Shown here: positions 24,916-34,134 of the stretch, piece by piece
Numbering within the stretch: position 1 is the stretch's first letter
Layout of the letters: every line of letters starts with the position of its first letter
IMG/VR virus record: IMGVR_UViG_3300032323_001428
Coordinates: 27,112 to 91,111 of that record
Source of the DNA: a virus
Direction: 5' to 3' (one strand)
DNA: 64,000 nucleotides
Translations under genes and position numbers: made by a program
The notes under the pieces: generated by a model
Told to the model about the DNA's origin: nothing
What the model saw: the letters and a program-made list of their open reading frames with translations, nothing else
Databases searched by the model: none

Positions 24916-24922
24916 GGTGCTT
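24896..24922 (-). terminator. Terminator of the 615-aa gene, overlapping the next promoter
   Basis: On the minus strand, a stem AAGCACC/GGTGCTT with loop TTGACA is followed by seven T residues (24902-24896). It ends transcription of 24942-26789 while its loop provides the -35 box of the next promoter. Confidence 0.85.
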
Positions 24923-24941
24923 AATAAATTGTAATATTATA

Positions 24942-26789
24942 TTAACCTTCCATAATTTGATCGAACCAACCCTCACTCATATTGTTGATAATCACATTTG
25001 CGTCATCAACTGTTGATGCAAAGTTGTTTTCGAGAAGATATGATGCTACAAACTCGTATGCGGCATATGCCTCTTTAATCTCTCTTGGGGTCATAGCAGC
25101 AGCTCTCTTACGTGCCTTATTTCCTCTACCTGTGGGTGGGAGATCAGCACCATACTTGCTGTATCCTGCCTTTAAATAACTATTGTGTGCTTCTTTTGCC
25201 TTATCTGCATAAGATTGCGAAGCATTGCCCATATCAACTTGTGTCTGTGCTCTTTCGGCATTACCTTTAGCACGATTTAGAATTTTTCTTTTGGCAGAAG
25301 TATCAGACTTTTCAGGACCAACATTATACCTTGCGCGAAGTTGATCACCTCTACTTTGTGGTTTAGGTGTTTCGTCTTCTTTCTTTTTAGAGAATAAACC
25401 TCTGATTGCACTACCAATACCTTCATCAAGATAAATCTCAGCCATTTCGTCCCAAGTATAATCACTGAGGTCATAACCTTCTTCTACAAGTTCATTTACC
25501 CAGAGTTCAACTTCTTCGTTGTAAGACTTATCCTTCACCATAGCAATTGCTTGTGCTTTCGTCATCCCAGAAGCAATCATTCTCGCAACTCTTACATCCG
25601 CAAAGTCATTATCACCATCTTGGTCTTGGTCTACTTTTTTCTTTGCTTCGTAAATTGAAGCATAAGCACCTGCAATATCTCTAATTGTTTTTGCAGAAGG
25701 CCACTCGTAAGAACTTTTCACCATCTCTTTCTTTTGGGAATTTGTATTATTTATACTATTTGTTCCTGGTGTTGCTGGTTTAATTCCTTGAGAAGCACCT
25801 GCAATTTGAGAAGGTGTAGGTGTAGAAGTTGCTGGTTTTGCTGCTAATGCTTTAGCAGCCGCAGAACCTGCTGGTGCTCTATTTAAATTTGCTGGTGTAT
25901 TTGCTCTTGCTAAATCCGCACTTACACTCTTCAAATCAGGAATTGCAGGAGTTGGTCCAGTTGTAGGAAGATTGGTCTTCTGTGCTGCTTGAAGTGCCTT
26001 TTCTGGTGATGCTCCACCTGCTCTTTCTTTTTGAGCTGCTCTCAATTCAGCAGATGTTGGAGTTCTTCTCTCAAATGAAGTGTTTCCTAATTTACCAACT
26101 GCTGGTGTTGCAGGTTTTGGTTGTGCCGCAGCAGGAGTTGCTGCTCCTGATGATGCAGAAGTTCTTGCAGCATTTTGTGCGGCAACACTTGAATAACGGG
26201 ACTTCTCCGCAGCACTAAATGCTCTTGCCTTAAAATTAGCACCAACTCCTGTGCCTTCTACTCCATCTTTCTTTGAAAGAACTGGACCTTTTGGTGGTGC
26301 TGGTTTTGGTGGTGTTCCTGGCACTGGTGTTCTTGTTGGTGGTGTTCCTGGTACTGGTTGTTCTAATGGTTTTTCTGGTGGTAGTTTTTTTTCTGGTGGT
26401 AGTTTTTTTTCTGGTGGTTTTTGTTCATCTCTCCCCAAGCCAGTTTCTTTGTTTAATCTAGTAGCAAGTCTTATCGCTTCGGCGCCTTTATCTGGGTCAT
26501 AAGAAGTTGCCCCAGGTTTTGCGATATATCCTTTATTTGTCTTCACCACTCCCAGTTGTGCTCTTTGGTTCGTTGCTCTAGTTGCTACCTCCCGATTAAA
26601 TGCATCAAGTGCTTTTTGTCCACCAATACCACCAATTTCAGTTAAATACTCTTCATACAACTCTTCCCAGGTATACTCACTCAGGTCATAACCTTCTTCT
26701 AGGAGTGAACTAACCCAACTTTCAACTTCTTCCCAAACATAAACACTCAAATACAACTCGTTCAAGGCGTCCAAATCTTTTCTATTCAT
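24942..26789 (-). CDS. Large low-complexity, probably virion-associated protein (615 aa)
   Basis: This is a modular protein. Residues 18-50 and a mid-protein segment carry a repeated helical module (LLEEGYDLSEYTWEELYEEYL and LVEEGYDLSDYTWDEMAEIYL). Between them lies a long Pro/Ala/Thr/Lys-rich disordered region with PPEKKL and PGTPP repeats. A segment KVDQDQDGDNDFADVRVARMI resembles a calcium-binding-like acidic stretch. The C-terminus is helical (EAYAAYEFVASYLLENN). Such proteins are common in the structural gene sets of T4-like cyanophages; a head-internal role is inference. It has a late-like AATAAATA at 26825-26832 and a terminator at 24896-24922. Confidence 0.65.
   Translation of the reverse strand: MNRKDLDALNELYLSVYVWEEVESWVSSLLEEGYDLSEYTWEELYEEYLTEIGGIGGQKALDAFNREVATRATNQRAQLGVVKTNKGYIAKPGATSYDPDKGAEAIRLATRLNKETGLGRDEQKPPEKKLPPEKKLPPEKPLEQPVPGTPPTRTPVPGTPPKPAPPKGPVLSKKDGVEGTGVGANFKARAFSAAEKSRYSSVAAQNAARTSASSGAATPAAAQPKPATPAVGKLGNTSFERRTPTSAELRAAQKERAGGASPEKALQAAQKTNLPTTGPTPAIPDLKSVSADLARANTPANLNRAPAGSAAAKALAAKPATSTPTPSQIAGASQGIKPATPGTNSINNTNSQKKEMVKSSYEWPSAKTIRDIAGAYASIYEAKKKVDQDQDGDNDFADVRVARMIASGMTKAQAIAMVKDKSYNEEVELWVNELVEEGYDLSDYTWDEMAEIYLDEGIGSAIRGLFSKKKEDETPKPQSRGDQLRARYNVGPEKSDTSAKRKILNRAKGNAERAQTQVDMGNASQSYADKAKEAHNSYLKAGYSKYGADLPPTGRGNKARKRAAAMTPREIKEAYAAYEFVASYLLENNFASTVDDANVIINNMSEGWFDQIMEG
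26371..26418. repeat. 18-bp tandem repeat inside the 615-aa gene
   Basis: An 18-bp unit repeats about 2.6 times, encoding PPEKKL-PPEKKL-PPEKPL. It lies in the disordered Pro-rich region and is prone to length change. Confidence 0.8.
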
Positions 26790-26824
26790 CTTCTTAGGAG
26801 TAGTAAAAAGTACTTTTCTATACT

Positions 26825-26832
26825 TATTTATT
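26825..26832 (-). promoter_or_regulatory. Late-promoter-like AATAAATA
   Basis: AATAAATA on the minus strand, 36 nt upstream of the 26789 ATG. One mismatch to TATAAATA, in the gap between two structural-type genes. Confidence 0.5.
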
Positions 26833-26843
26833 CTTTTTACTTA

Positions 26844-28370
26844 TCAATCAACAAACTGTTTCCAGTATTCATATGGAGTCATTTCTTCTCCCATATTCTT
26901 TCTTGCTTTTTTACGTGCTCTTTGTGTTTGTTTTGTAGTTGAAGATGGATTATCACTAGTTCTTCCACCTTTTGCTCCTTGATAAGAACGAAGTGTCGTC
27001 TCACCAGATGCATTTGGTTTTGCTAAGTGAGTTTTAATTTTTGTAGAAGTTGGGTTGTTCTGTTTCTCTTTCTCAAATGCATTATTAACTTTTGCAGCAT
27101 CATCATACATATGAGTTTCCTTAGCACCACTCTGCTTTGCAATTCCTTTTGCCGTATCTACTTTTTTCTTCCCAACATCACTACCTTTCATTCCACCAGT
27201 ATAATGAATTTTATTCATAGGAACATCAATACCGTGCTTCTTCAAGTGTCCTTGGAATTCACTTGGTTTATCAAACTTTGAACGAGCAGTAATTATATGA
27301 ACGTTTTGTCCTCTTGCTTGTTTTCTCTTAACATCTTTAATTGTTTTTTTGTTTGGAGTAGAAGTTTTTGAGAAAGTTTTAGCACTTTGGAACTCACTAA
27401 AATCATAAGAATGTCCCTTATCTTTATCAAGTTTATGAGTATTAAACTCTTGGTTGCTTAAACTTTGAACTCTTTTCCCAGATGCGTCCTTTACGTGAAC
27501 CTGAACATTTGGTTTGCCTTTCTTACCGTGACCAAACAAGGTCTCATCTACATCATATGCATGAATTGTTTTCTTTGGTCTAGTTCCTCTTGCTTTCTCT
27601 TCAATATACTCTTCAAGAATAACTGCTACAAATTCATCACTCATACACTCAAACATATTTTCAGCAGTCTCATAATCTTCTGCGAATTCACTATCAACCA
27701 AAGTTTCAATTACATAATCATAAATGTTTTCCGTTTCTTCTTTTTGTGCCGCATAATAAGCACCAAGTGCTCTCTTAATTCTTTGCTTCTTACTATCACC
27801 TTTAAATGTTTTGCTCTTTGAATGAACGAAATCACTGATTGTCGCACCAGCATCAGCACCTACATCAATCTTTTCATCAAGTTCAAACTCTTCGTTTTCT
27901 ATTCTTGCTCTTCTATCATTTTGATTGCTTACGTGACTATCTTGATATTTTGTAACTTTACCTGTCTTATCTCTAATAAATTTTGTTTTCGTCCATTTAC
28001 TTTCCTTTTCTCCTCTTTGTTTTTTTTCTCCCCAGTTATCAATATGAAGTTCTGTTCTAAACTGATTTTGACCATCCTTATTTCCAATATAAGGATTATT
28101 TGTTATTCCTGCTCTTTTATTTCTTGCTGTTTCCTTTTCACTTCTTGATAGACTATTATCAACCTTTGCTTCACTCACTTCTACTTCTTCTTTCTTTACT
28201 GACGCAACAAAACCAGGAAGTTGTGGTCCACCCTTTTTTGCTCTTTCTTTTCTTCTACGAGTAATTTCGGCATCTGCCTTATTCGCAAATTCTTTCTGCC
28301 CTGCAATATCTGGATGCTCTGCCGCAACACCTTCACTATAAAATCTTTTAAACTTAAAAGTTCCAGACAT
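26844..28370 (-). CDS. Low-complexity protein with HAD-phosphatase domain, probably virion-associated
   Basis: A protein of about 508 aa. The N-terminal half is basic and disordered, with a helical stretch FVHSKSKTFKGDSKKQRIKR and an acidic middle (YDYVIETLVDSEFAEDYETAE). Residues 265-430 form a HAD domain: nucleophile motif HAYDVDETLFGHG, motif II HIITARS and motif IV MYDDAAKVNNAF, with the K/H segment KHGIDVPMNKIHY, as in polynucleotide 5'/3' phosphatases and related enzymes. The C-terminus is basic and ends TPYEYWKQFVD. The substrate is unknown. The start is set at the ATG 28370; upstream is TTG, and the TATAAATA at 28394-28401 fits this start. Confidence 0.7.
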   Translation of the reverse strand: MSGTFKFKRFYSEGVAAEHPDIAGQKEFANKADAEITRRRKERAKKGGPQLPGFVASVKKEEVEVSEAKVDNSLSRSEKETARNKRAGITNNPYIGNKDGQNQFRTELHIDNWGEKKQRGEKESKWTKTKFIRDKTGKVTKYQDSHVSNQNDRRARIENEEFELDEKIDVGADAGATISDFVHSKSKTFKGDSKKQRIKRALGAYYAAQKEETENIYDYVIETLVDSEFAEDYETAENMFECMSDEFVAVILEEYIEEKARGTRPKKTIHAYDVDETLFGHGKKGKPNVQVHVKDASGKRVQSLSNQEFNTHKLDKDKGHSYDFSEFQSAKTFSKTSTPNKKTIKDVKRKQARGQNVHIITARSKFDKPSEFQGHLKKHGIDVPMNKIHYTGGMKGSDVGKKKVDTAKGIAKQSGAKETHMYDDAAKVNNAFEKEKQNNPTSTKIKTHLAKPNASGETTLRSYQGAKGGRTSDNPSSTTKQTQRARKKARKNMGEEMTPYEYWKQFVD

Positions 28371-28393
28371 ATGAGTAAGCAATACCTTCTTTT

Positions 28394-28401
28394 TATTTAT
28401 A
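28394..28401 (-). promoter_or_regulatory. T4-type late promoter fused to a terminator
   Basis: TATAAATA on the minus strand, beginning in the U-tract of the terminator at 28401-28426. It is about 24 nt before the 28370 ATG. Confidence 0.75.
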
Positions 28402-28426
28402 AAAAAAAGAGGGGTCGAAACCCCTC
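28401..28426 (-). terminator. Terminator after the 138-aa gene
   Basis: On the minus strand, stem GAGGGGT/ACCCCTC with loop TTCG is followed by eight T residues, running straight into TATAAATA. It overlaps the stop codon at 28425. Confidence 0.9.
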
Positions 28427-28841
28427 ACATCACATTTAATCCTGGTTTTAATACTTCATATTCTCCATTGTTAAAAATAACACCAGAATAATAGTTTTTA
28501 CCATTAAACTCACAGAACATATTATATTCTCTACTATCTTCAAATGGAGTTATATCTATTAAGTTTCCATAGGTATTTTTCCAGATACTATGGTATATCG
28601 CACACCCATAACTTTCATCATCAATATCTGTGATTAAATAATAACCACTTATCTTTTTCCCCCCATAAGTATTTGTATAATGATTTACATTATTGTGGCA
28701 GTTTGCATCAGCACATAAAGGTTTAACTACCACAGGAACTTTCAATAGAATATGAGAAAAACTACAATACTCCTGAAGTTTTATAACACACTCATCTTCT
28801 GGTAGTGATATTCTAAATTTTCTTTTCAATACTCCATCCAT
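28425..28841 (-). CDS. Hypothetical protein with possible Cys-His-Asp triad
   Basis: A 138-aa protein. It has ADANCHNNVNHYTNTYGG near residue 50, GCAIYHSIWKNTYGNLIDITPF near residue 90 and a beta-rich end. The order Cys...His...Asp with a G-x-H-x-W-x-N-x...D pattern recalls papain-like or NlpC/P60-type enzymes, but no family is recognised. It overlaps the GIY-YIG gene (28813-28841) and ends at a strong terminator. The function is unknown. Confidence 0.6.
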   Translation of the reverse strand: MDGVLKRKFRISLPEDECVIKLQEYCSFSHILLKVPVVVKPLCADANCHNNVNHYTNTYGGKKISGYYLITDIDDESYGCAIYHSIWKNTYGNLIDITPFEDSREYNMFCEFNGKNYYSGVIFNNGEYEVLKPGLNVM

Positions 28842-29547
28842 TTGTTCTAGGTCCTTTTCTATTATACTTTATTGCGGCAATCATAGTAGCATATGAGATA
28901 TTTTGAGATTTACAAAACTCTTTTAATCCACCAACAATAACATATTCTTTATTTTCTGGAGATGTGAGTTTCCAAATTTTTGCAGATGGTGGTTTAAAAC
29001 CTGCAGCATATCTTTCCTTTGCCTTTTCACTTATTTTTCTTTTTCTTTCTTCACTACAAGGAATACCATAACTTGGATTATTCTCTCCCGCAACCTTTTG
29101 ACTTATTTTCCTTTTTGTTTCTTCACTATGTTTTTTAGGTCCATATCCACCAACAGAAAGTTGCAAATTTCTTCTTTTTTCTATTTGGTCTTCCCACTTA
29201 TCACCATATATTTCTTGGTATGTTTTTCCTCTATGATTTGGTGGTCTTGAGCTTTCACAAATATTTGTTAATATTCCACCCTCATCATATCGTATTCTTC
29301 CATATTTTTGTATTAATGATTCTTCATAAAAATAAGCATCATTTTCATTTTCAAAATATTCAACTATTTTGACTTCTGGTTCATACCCCTCCTTTCTTAT
29401 TTTTTGTATTTTATTAAATTTTCTTTCATTATCACTTTTTGCTCTTGTTTTTTCGGACAAATGAAAATAAACCCGATCATCTTTTCCCTTTCCAACATAA
29501 AAAGGCAGATTGACTCTTGGGTCTATTAATTCATAAACATAATACAT
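28813..29547 (-). CDS. Free-standing GIY-YIG homing endonuclease
   Basis: A protein of about 244 aa. The GIY-YIG-type core is YYVYELID...PFYVGKGK at the N-terminus, with a catalytic Arg region (VYFHLSEK) and a Glu in YFYEESLIQKYG. Then come NUMOD3-like DNA-binding motifs (KKHSEETKRKIS and PCSEERKRKISEK) and a C-terminal helix-turn-helix region (GLKEFCKSQNISYATM). It lies just downstream of nrdB, a common target neighbourhood in T-even phages. It has tandem early (29584-29612) and late (29572-29579) promoters. The start is the ATG 29547; six bases upstream is TTG. Confidence 0.9.
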   Translation of the reverse strand: MYYVYELIDPRVNLPFYVGKGKDDRVYFHLSEKTRAKSDNERKFNKIQKIRKEGYEPEVKIVEYFENENDAYFYEESLIQKYGRIRYDEGGILTNICESSRPPNHRGKTYQEIYGDKWEDQIEKRRNLQLSVGGYGPKKHSEETKRKISQKVAGENNPSYGIPCSEERKRKISEKAKERYAAGFKPPSAKIWKLTSPENKEYVIVGGLKEFCKSQNISYATMIAAIKYNRKGPRTNGWSIEKKI

Positions 29548-29571
29548 AAACAAGAAACTGAACTCTAATAC

Positions 29572-29579
29572 TATTTATA
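29572..29579 (-). promoter_or_regulatory. T4-type late promoter
   Basis: TATAAATA on the minus strand, 25 nt upstream of the GIY-YIG ATG at 29547. Confidence 0.7.
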
Positions 29580-29583
29580 TAAT

Positions 29584-29612
29584 ATTATATTTCAGTTTCT
29601 TGTATTAGTCAA
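29584..29612 (-). promoter_or_regulatory. sigma70-like promoter of the GIY-YIG gene
   Basis: TTGACT (29612-29607, minus strand), 17 nt, TATAAT (29589-29584). The -35 box overlaps the nrdB stop codon, so the mobile gene brings its own early promoter. Confidence 0.7.
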
Positions 29613-30793
29613 AGTTGAAATCCAGCAAATGTGTTTGCAGCAACATCTTGTTTAATTCCACCAACAATATAAGACTGCACCTGCGTTTGTTGTGGGCTGA
29701 CTTGAAGTCCTTTGGAACTAATCCAATGCTCCGTCCAAGGAAGTGGATTATTCTTTGCAGCAATATCATAAAGTGGTTTAATACCAATAGACTTCATACG
29801 ACGATTCGCAATCCACTCAACATAACTCCAAAGGAGTTTGTCGTTCAATCCAATCATTGAACCATCTTTAAACAAATATTCTGCCCACCTCTTTTCCTCA
29901 TTTACACAATTCTCAAAAGCACCTTTTACCCATTCCTCTTCTTCTTTAGCAATTTGTTGCATTTCTGCATCATCTCCTTCACGCCATTTATTGAGGATGT
30001 TTTGAGTAATGACAAGATGCTGATTTTCGTCTCTTGCGATGAGAGAGATAATTTTAGCGGATCCTTCCATAAGTTTGAGTTCACCAAACGCAAACGAGCA
30101 AGCGAAAGAGACATAGAATCTGATACCTTCGAGAATATTGACATTTGCTATTGCACGATAGAGTTTTCTTTTGAGTTCATACCTTTCTTCTTTTGCAGTT
30201 CCAGCACCCTCTTGTGCGTGAACCCAAAGATTTGAGTTTCCATAATGTTGTGCGGAATTGATAAAGTCATCATAAGCACCAGTTACTGATGATGCCCGTT
30301 CAAGAATTTTTTCATTACTCAAAATAGAATCAAAGACTTCTGTGGGATCAGAGTAAACATTCTTAATAATGTATGTATAGGAACGACTATGAATCATCTC
30401 CATAAATTCCCAAACCTTCATACATGCTTCCAATTCTGGAAGAGAACAATAAGGTGTAAAAGCCATTCCAGGACCACGACCCTGAACTGAATCCAAAAGA
30501 ATTTGATACTTCAAATTAGAAGTGAAGATATGCTTTTGTTCTGGACGAAGAGATTGATAATCTCCACGATCTTTTTGTAAAGAAATTTCTTCTGGTCTCC
30601 AGAAATATCCCAACTGTTGTTGAGTCAGTTTATCAAAGACAGGATACTTGTAAGTATCATATCTTTGAACTCCAAGAGGAGCACCAAAAAACATAGGTTG
30701 CTTTTTGGGATCTACCTCTTGAGTATTAAATACAGTCATTCCTTCAATCATTTTTTCTTTTTCTGCAGTAACTCTAAATTTTACAGGGTTCAT
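29609..30793 (-). CDS. nrdB: Ribonucleotide reductase class Ia, beta subunit
   Basis: NrdB houses the diiron-tyrosyl radical that NrdA needs to reduce ribonucleoside diphosphates to deoxy forms. The radical-site helix EFMEMIHSRSYTYIIKN (metal ligands Glu and His and radical Tyr at about 132-139) and later LARDENQHL-type ligands (SLIARDENQHLVITQ) are present. Length 394 aa, continuous, with no intron or intein. It lies 30 nt after nrdA on the same transcript. It raises dNTP supply for phage replication together with MazG. Confidence 0.96.
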   Translation of the reverse strand: MNPVKFRVTAEKEKMIEGMTVFNTQEVDPKKQPMFFGAPLGVQRYDTYKYPVFDKLTQQQLGYFWRPEEISLQKDRGDYQSLRPEQKHIFTSNLKYQILLDSVQGRGPGMAFTPYCSLPELEACMKVWEFMEMIHSRSYTYIIKNVYSDPTEVFDSILSNEKILERASSVTGAYDDFINSAQHYGNSNLWVHAQEGAGTAKEERYELKRKLYRAIANVNILEGIRFYVSFACSFAFGELKLMEGSAKIISLIARDENQHLVITQNILNKWREGDDAEMQQIAKEEEEWVKGAFENCVNEEKRWAEYLFKDGSMIGLNDKLLWSYVEWIANRRMKSIGIKPLYDIAAKNNPLPWTEHWISSKGLQVSPQQTQVQSYIVGGIKQDVAANTFAGFQL

Positions 30794-30823
30794 TTTTTAC
30801 TCCTTGTATTTTACAACTTATCT

Positions 30824-33124
30824 TTAAATAGAGCAACTATCACAAGAACTTTCATCAGCATTAGAAAGTTCTTCAAGAAGAGATTGGATATCCTGTTTTG
30901 GTTCTTCCTTGACTTCATCAGTCTTATTATCATATGTATTTTGATAATAAGCCGTCTTATGCCCCAGTTTAAAACAAGTAAGCATATCTTGTGCCATTAC
31001 GCTAACAGGAACTTCATTATTGGCATAATTCTCTGGATTATACGACCAGTTTCCAGAAATTGCTTGATCAAAGAACTTCTGCATAACTGCAACAATATTA
31101 ATATACCCACGATTGCTAGGCATATCCCAAAGCAACGTATAGTTGTTTTTAAGATGTTGATACTGTGGAACAATCTGTTTGAGAGGTCCTTTTTTAGATT
31201 TCTTAATTGATAAGAATCCACGAGGAGGTTCAATTCCATTAGTTGCATTTGAAACTACAGAACTTGATTCTGATGGCATTTGTGCTGTAAGAGTAGAGTG
31301 TCTCAATCCAAACTCTTTAATTGACTGTCTTAGTGCTTCCCAATCGTGCTGAAGAGGAACAGAAGACACTTCATCTACATCTTTCTTGTAAGTATCAATA
31401 GGAAGAATACCTTGTGAATATTTAGTATGATTGAAATATTCACAAGCACCCTTTTCTTTAGCAACTTCATTTGATGCTTTAAGAAGGAAATATTGGAATG
31501 ATTCAGACAATTGATGAACTGCATCCCAAGATTCTTGAGTATCATAATTAAATCCAAGTTTAGCAAGATAATGTGCCAACCCAATGTATCCAACACCCAA
31601 AGACCTACGTGCTTTAGTTCCAATCTCTGCAGCAACTACAGGATAGTTTTGATAATCAATCAATTCTTCCAAACCACGAACAGAAAGATTACAAAGATCC
31701 TCAAACTCTTCATCTGATTTTACTTTACCAACATTAATAGCAGAAAGAATACAAAGTGCAATCTCACCATTAGGGTCATCAATATGTTGAAGTGGGATTG
31801 TGGGGAGTGTAATTTCCATACAAAGGTTACTCATCTCAACTTTATCCATAAAGGATGAATGAGAGTTGCAGTGGTCAATATTCATAATGTAAATACGACC
31901 AGTCTCTGCCCTTTCCTTCAGAAGGTCCAGAAAAAGTTCTTGTGCTCCAATCGTTTTTCTTGGAATAGACTCATTTCGTTCTGCATCCACATATAACCCA
32001 TCAAATGAATCAGTGCCAAAAGCATCATACAACCCAGGAACTGAGTGTGGAGAGAAGAGTGAAATATCTTCGTTCTTGATGAATCTTTCATAGAACAGTT
32101 TGGAGATTTGGATTCCATAATCTAATTTGCGAACACGATTATCTTCGGTTCCTTTATTATTTTTAAGAACTAGAATATCTTCTATTTCTTGATGCCAGAT
32201 AGGAAAGAAAACTGTAGCAGAACCACCTCTGATGCCGTTTTGTGTGCAGCATCGCACAGTTGATTCAAACTTCTTAAGGAAGGGGACCACACCTGTGTGC
32301 TGTACCTCTCCGCCTCTGATTTTAGAGTTGATGCCACGGATGCGACCTGCGTTGATGCCGATGCCTGCTCTTTGAGCAACATACCTCCCAATAGCCATAT
32401 CACTACTGAAGATGCTATCCAAGGTGTCGTCAACATCAACAAGAACACAACTTGCAAATTGACGAAGTGGTGTTCTAACTCCTGCCATGATGGGAGTTGG
32501 GATGTTGATTTTGTGTTTGGAGATTGCGTCATAGTATCTCTTGATGTATGAAAGACGTGTTTCCTTTGAATATCTAGCAAAGATAGTAGCAGCAATCATC
32601 ATATACATGAACTGTGGAGTTTCATATACTTGTCCGCTGCTGCGGTCCTGGACCAAATACTTATCAACTACTTGACGAAGACCAGCATAAGTAAACAGAT
32701 AATCTCTACTATGCTTAATGTAATTACCAAGTTTGTCAAGTTCTTCTTCTGTATAATTAGTTAAGATTTCTGGATCGTACACTCCAACGTCAACACAATT
32801 CTTAATATGATCTACAAAAGCAGGATGATCTTGAACTCTTCCATACAAAGATTTTCTTACAGAAAACAGAAGTAATCTTGCAGCAACAAACTGATAATTT
32901 GGATTATCCAAATCAATCAAATCACTAGCAGAACGAATTAAAATCTCCTGAATTTCTGCTGTTGTAATTCCATCATAAAATTGAATACCAGATTGCATCT
33001 CAACCTGTGATGCAGAAACACCAGACAGGTCCCTACATGCCTCCTCAACCATCAAGTGAAGTTTATTGAGATCAAGAGGTTCATTATCACCACTTCTCTT
33101 AACTACCTTTGTACCGTTGCTCAT
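30824..33124 (-). CDS. nrdA: Ribonucleotide reductase class Ia, alpha subunit
   Basis: The catalytic subunit, about 766 aa. The N-terminal ATP-cone region (VVKRSGDNEPLDLNKLH) is followed by the barrel with PTPIMAGVRTPLRQFASCVL (active-site Cys of the first pair), NLCMEITLPT (catalytic NxCxE) and the C-terminal redox tail ESSCDSCSI. TAQMPSESSS is also typical. The start is the ATG 33124, sharing ATGA with the stop of the primase gene. No insertion interrupts it. Confidence 0.96.
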   Translation of the reverse strand: MSNGTKVVKRSGDNEPLDLNKLHLMVEEACRDLSGVSASQVEMQSGIQFYDGITTAEIQEILIRSASDLIDLDNPNYQFVAARLLLFSVRKSLYGRVQDHPAFVDHIKNCVDVGVYDPEILTNYTEEELDKLGNYIKHSRDYLFTYAGLRQVVDKYLVQDRSSGQVYETPQFMYMMIAATIFARYSKETRLSYIKRYYDAISKHKINIPTPIMAGVRTPLRQFASCVLVDVDDTLDSIFSSDMAIGRYVAQRAGIGINAGRIRGINSKIRGGEVQHTGVVPFLKKFESTVRCCTQNGIRGGSATVFFPIWHQEIEDILVLKNNKGTEDNRVRKLDYGIQISKLFYERFIKNEDISLFSPHSVPGLYDAFGTDSFDGLYVDAERNESIPRKTIGAQELFLDLLKERAETGRIYIMNIDHCNSHSSFMDKVEMSNLCMEITLPTIPLQHIDDPNGEIALCILSAINVGKVKSDEEFEDLCNLSVRGLEELIDYQNYPVVAAEIGTKARRSLGVGYIGLAHYLAKLGFNYDTQESWDAVHQLSESFQYFLLKASNEVAKEKGACEYFNHTKYSQGILPIDTYKKDVDEVSSVPLQHDWEALRQSIKEFGLRHSTLTAQMPSESSSVVSNATNGIEPPRGFLSIKKSKKGPLKQIVPQYQHLKNNYTLLWDMPSNRGYINIVAVMQKFFDQAISGNWSYNPENYANNEVPVSVMAQDMLTCFKLGHKTAYYQNTYDNKTDEVKEEPKQDIQSLLEELSNADESSCDSCSI

Positions 33125-34122
33125 ACTCGTTTCCATCCAATAAGTTTTGCTTTTGCTTCTAGTCCCATATAAGTATTTTCCTTGATGATTTTTGAGGCAT
33201 CAATTCCTGATAAAATTATATCATTGATATCTTTTTCTTTCAAGTCATTTGGCCAAATGACAATTGGAAATTTCATTTGTATTGCCTTTTCCATTCTATC
33301 AACAATTTGTTTATTCCGTTTTTCATTATCATAAACCATTACGAAATCTGTTCCAAAGTTAGAAACAAAAAACATTTTGTCAATGTCTGCACCAACCATA
33401 GCAATTGAATTATCTAAAAACATACTATCAAATGGTCCTTCAACAACATAAACAGTTTTGTCGTAATCTGGTTTATCCAAATTGTAAATTTTTGGATGTG
33501 TATCATTAAGAATAATCGTAATGTATTTTACCTTTGAATTTTTATTCAAACTACGACCTTGAAATCCAAATATTTCTCCTTTATTAACCAAAGGAATAAT
33601 GATTCGTGGTTCGTCCTTTTCTACTTTATCAAAGGTGTGTTTTTGAGTATTCGTCCATTCTTTAAACTTCTCACAGAAATACAATTCACGCAGATAGTTG
33701 TTGGGTATCTTTCTATCTTCTAGGTATTTTCTTGCGGAGTGTTCTTTATTTAGTTCTGCGATAGTAGGAAGGTCAAATGCTTTTTTTGAAAAGTTTGGTT
33801 TCTCAAAATTAAACTCTGGGTTCTTTGTTTGAGATCCTCTTCCTGTTGTTCCTTCTTTATATCTTTCCATTACATACTGGTCGTAAAGAACAGTATCCAT
33901 ATCTTTTAGAAAGTTTGTAAATGTTCTAGAAGTCCCACAATTATGACATTTGAAATTGTGATCATTCTTTAATTGGTAAATATACCCTCTTGTTTTACTT
34001 TTTGTCCTTTGACTATCACCGCAGTAAGGACACCGAAAGTTGTAAAGACCTTCTTTTTTCTTGGCAAACTTATCCAGTCGGGAAGAAACCAACCCGATGT
34101 ATTTGGAATCAACAAAACTCAT
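33121..34122 (-). CDS. 61: T4-type DNA primase gp61
   Basis: This primase makes RNA primers and works with the gp41 helicase in the primosome. The N-terminal zinc ribbon (FRCPYCGDS ... FKCHNCGTS) is followed by a linker and a TOPRIM-like domain (KTVYVVEGPFDSMFL, IAMVGADID, FVMVYDNEKRNK). Length 333 aa is similar to T4 gp61. It is coupled to nrdA by a 4-nt overlap. Confidence 0.94.
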   Translation of the reverse strand: MSFVDSKYIGLVSSRLDKFAKKKEGLYNFRCPYCGDSQRTKSKTRGYIYQLKNDHNFKCHNCGTSRTFTNFLKDMDTVLYDQYVMERYKEGTTGRGSQTKNPEFNFEKPNFSKKAFDLPTIAELNKEHSARKYLEDRKIPNNYLRELYFCEKFKEWTNTQKHTFDKVEKDEPRIIIPLVNKGEIFGFQGRSLNKNSKVKYITIILNDTHPKIYNLDKPDYDKTVYVVEGPFDSMFLDNSIAMVGADIDKMFFVSNFGTDFVMVYDNEKRNKQIVDRMEKAIQMKFPIVIWPNDLKEKDINDIILSGIDASKIIKENTYMGLEAKAKLIGWKRV

Positions 34123-34134
34123 TACAAAAGAATA

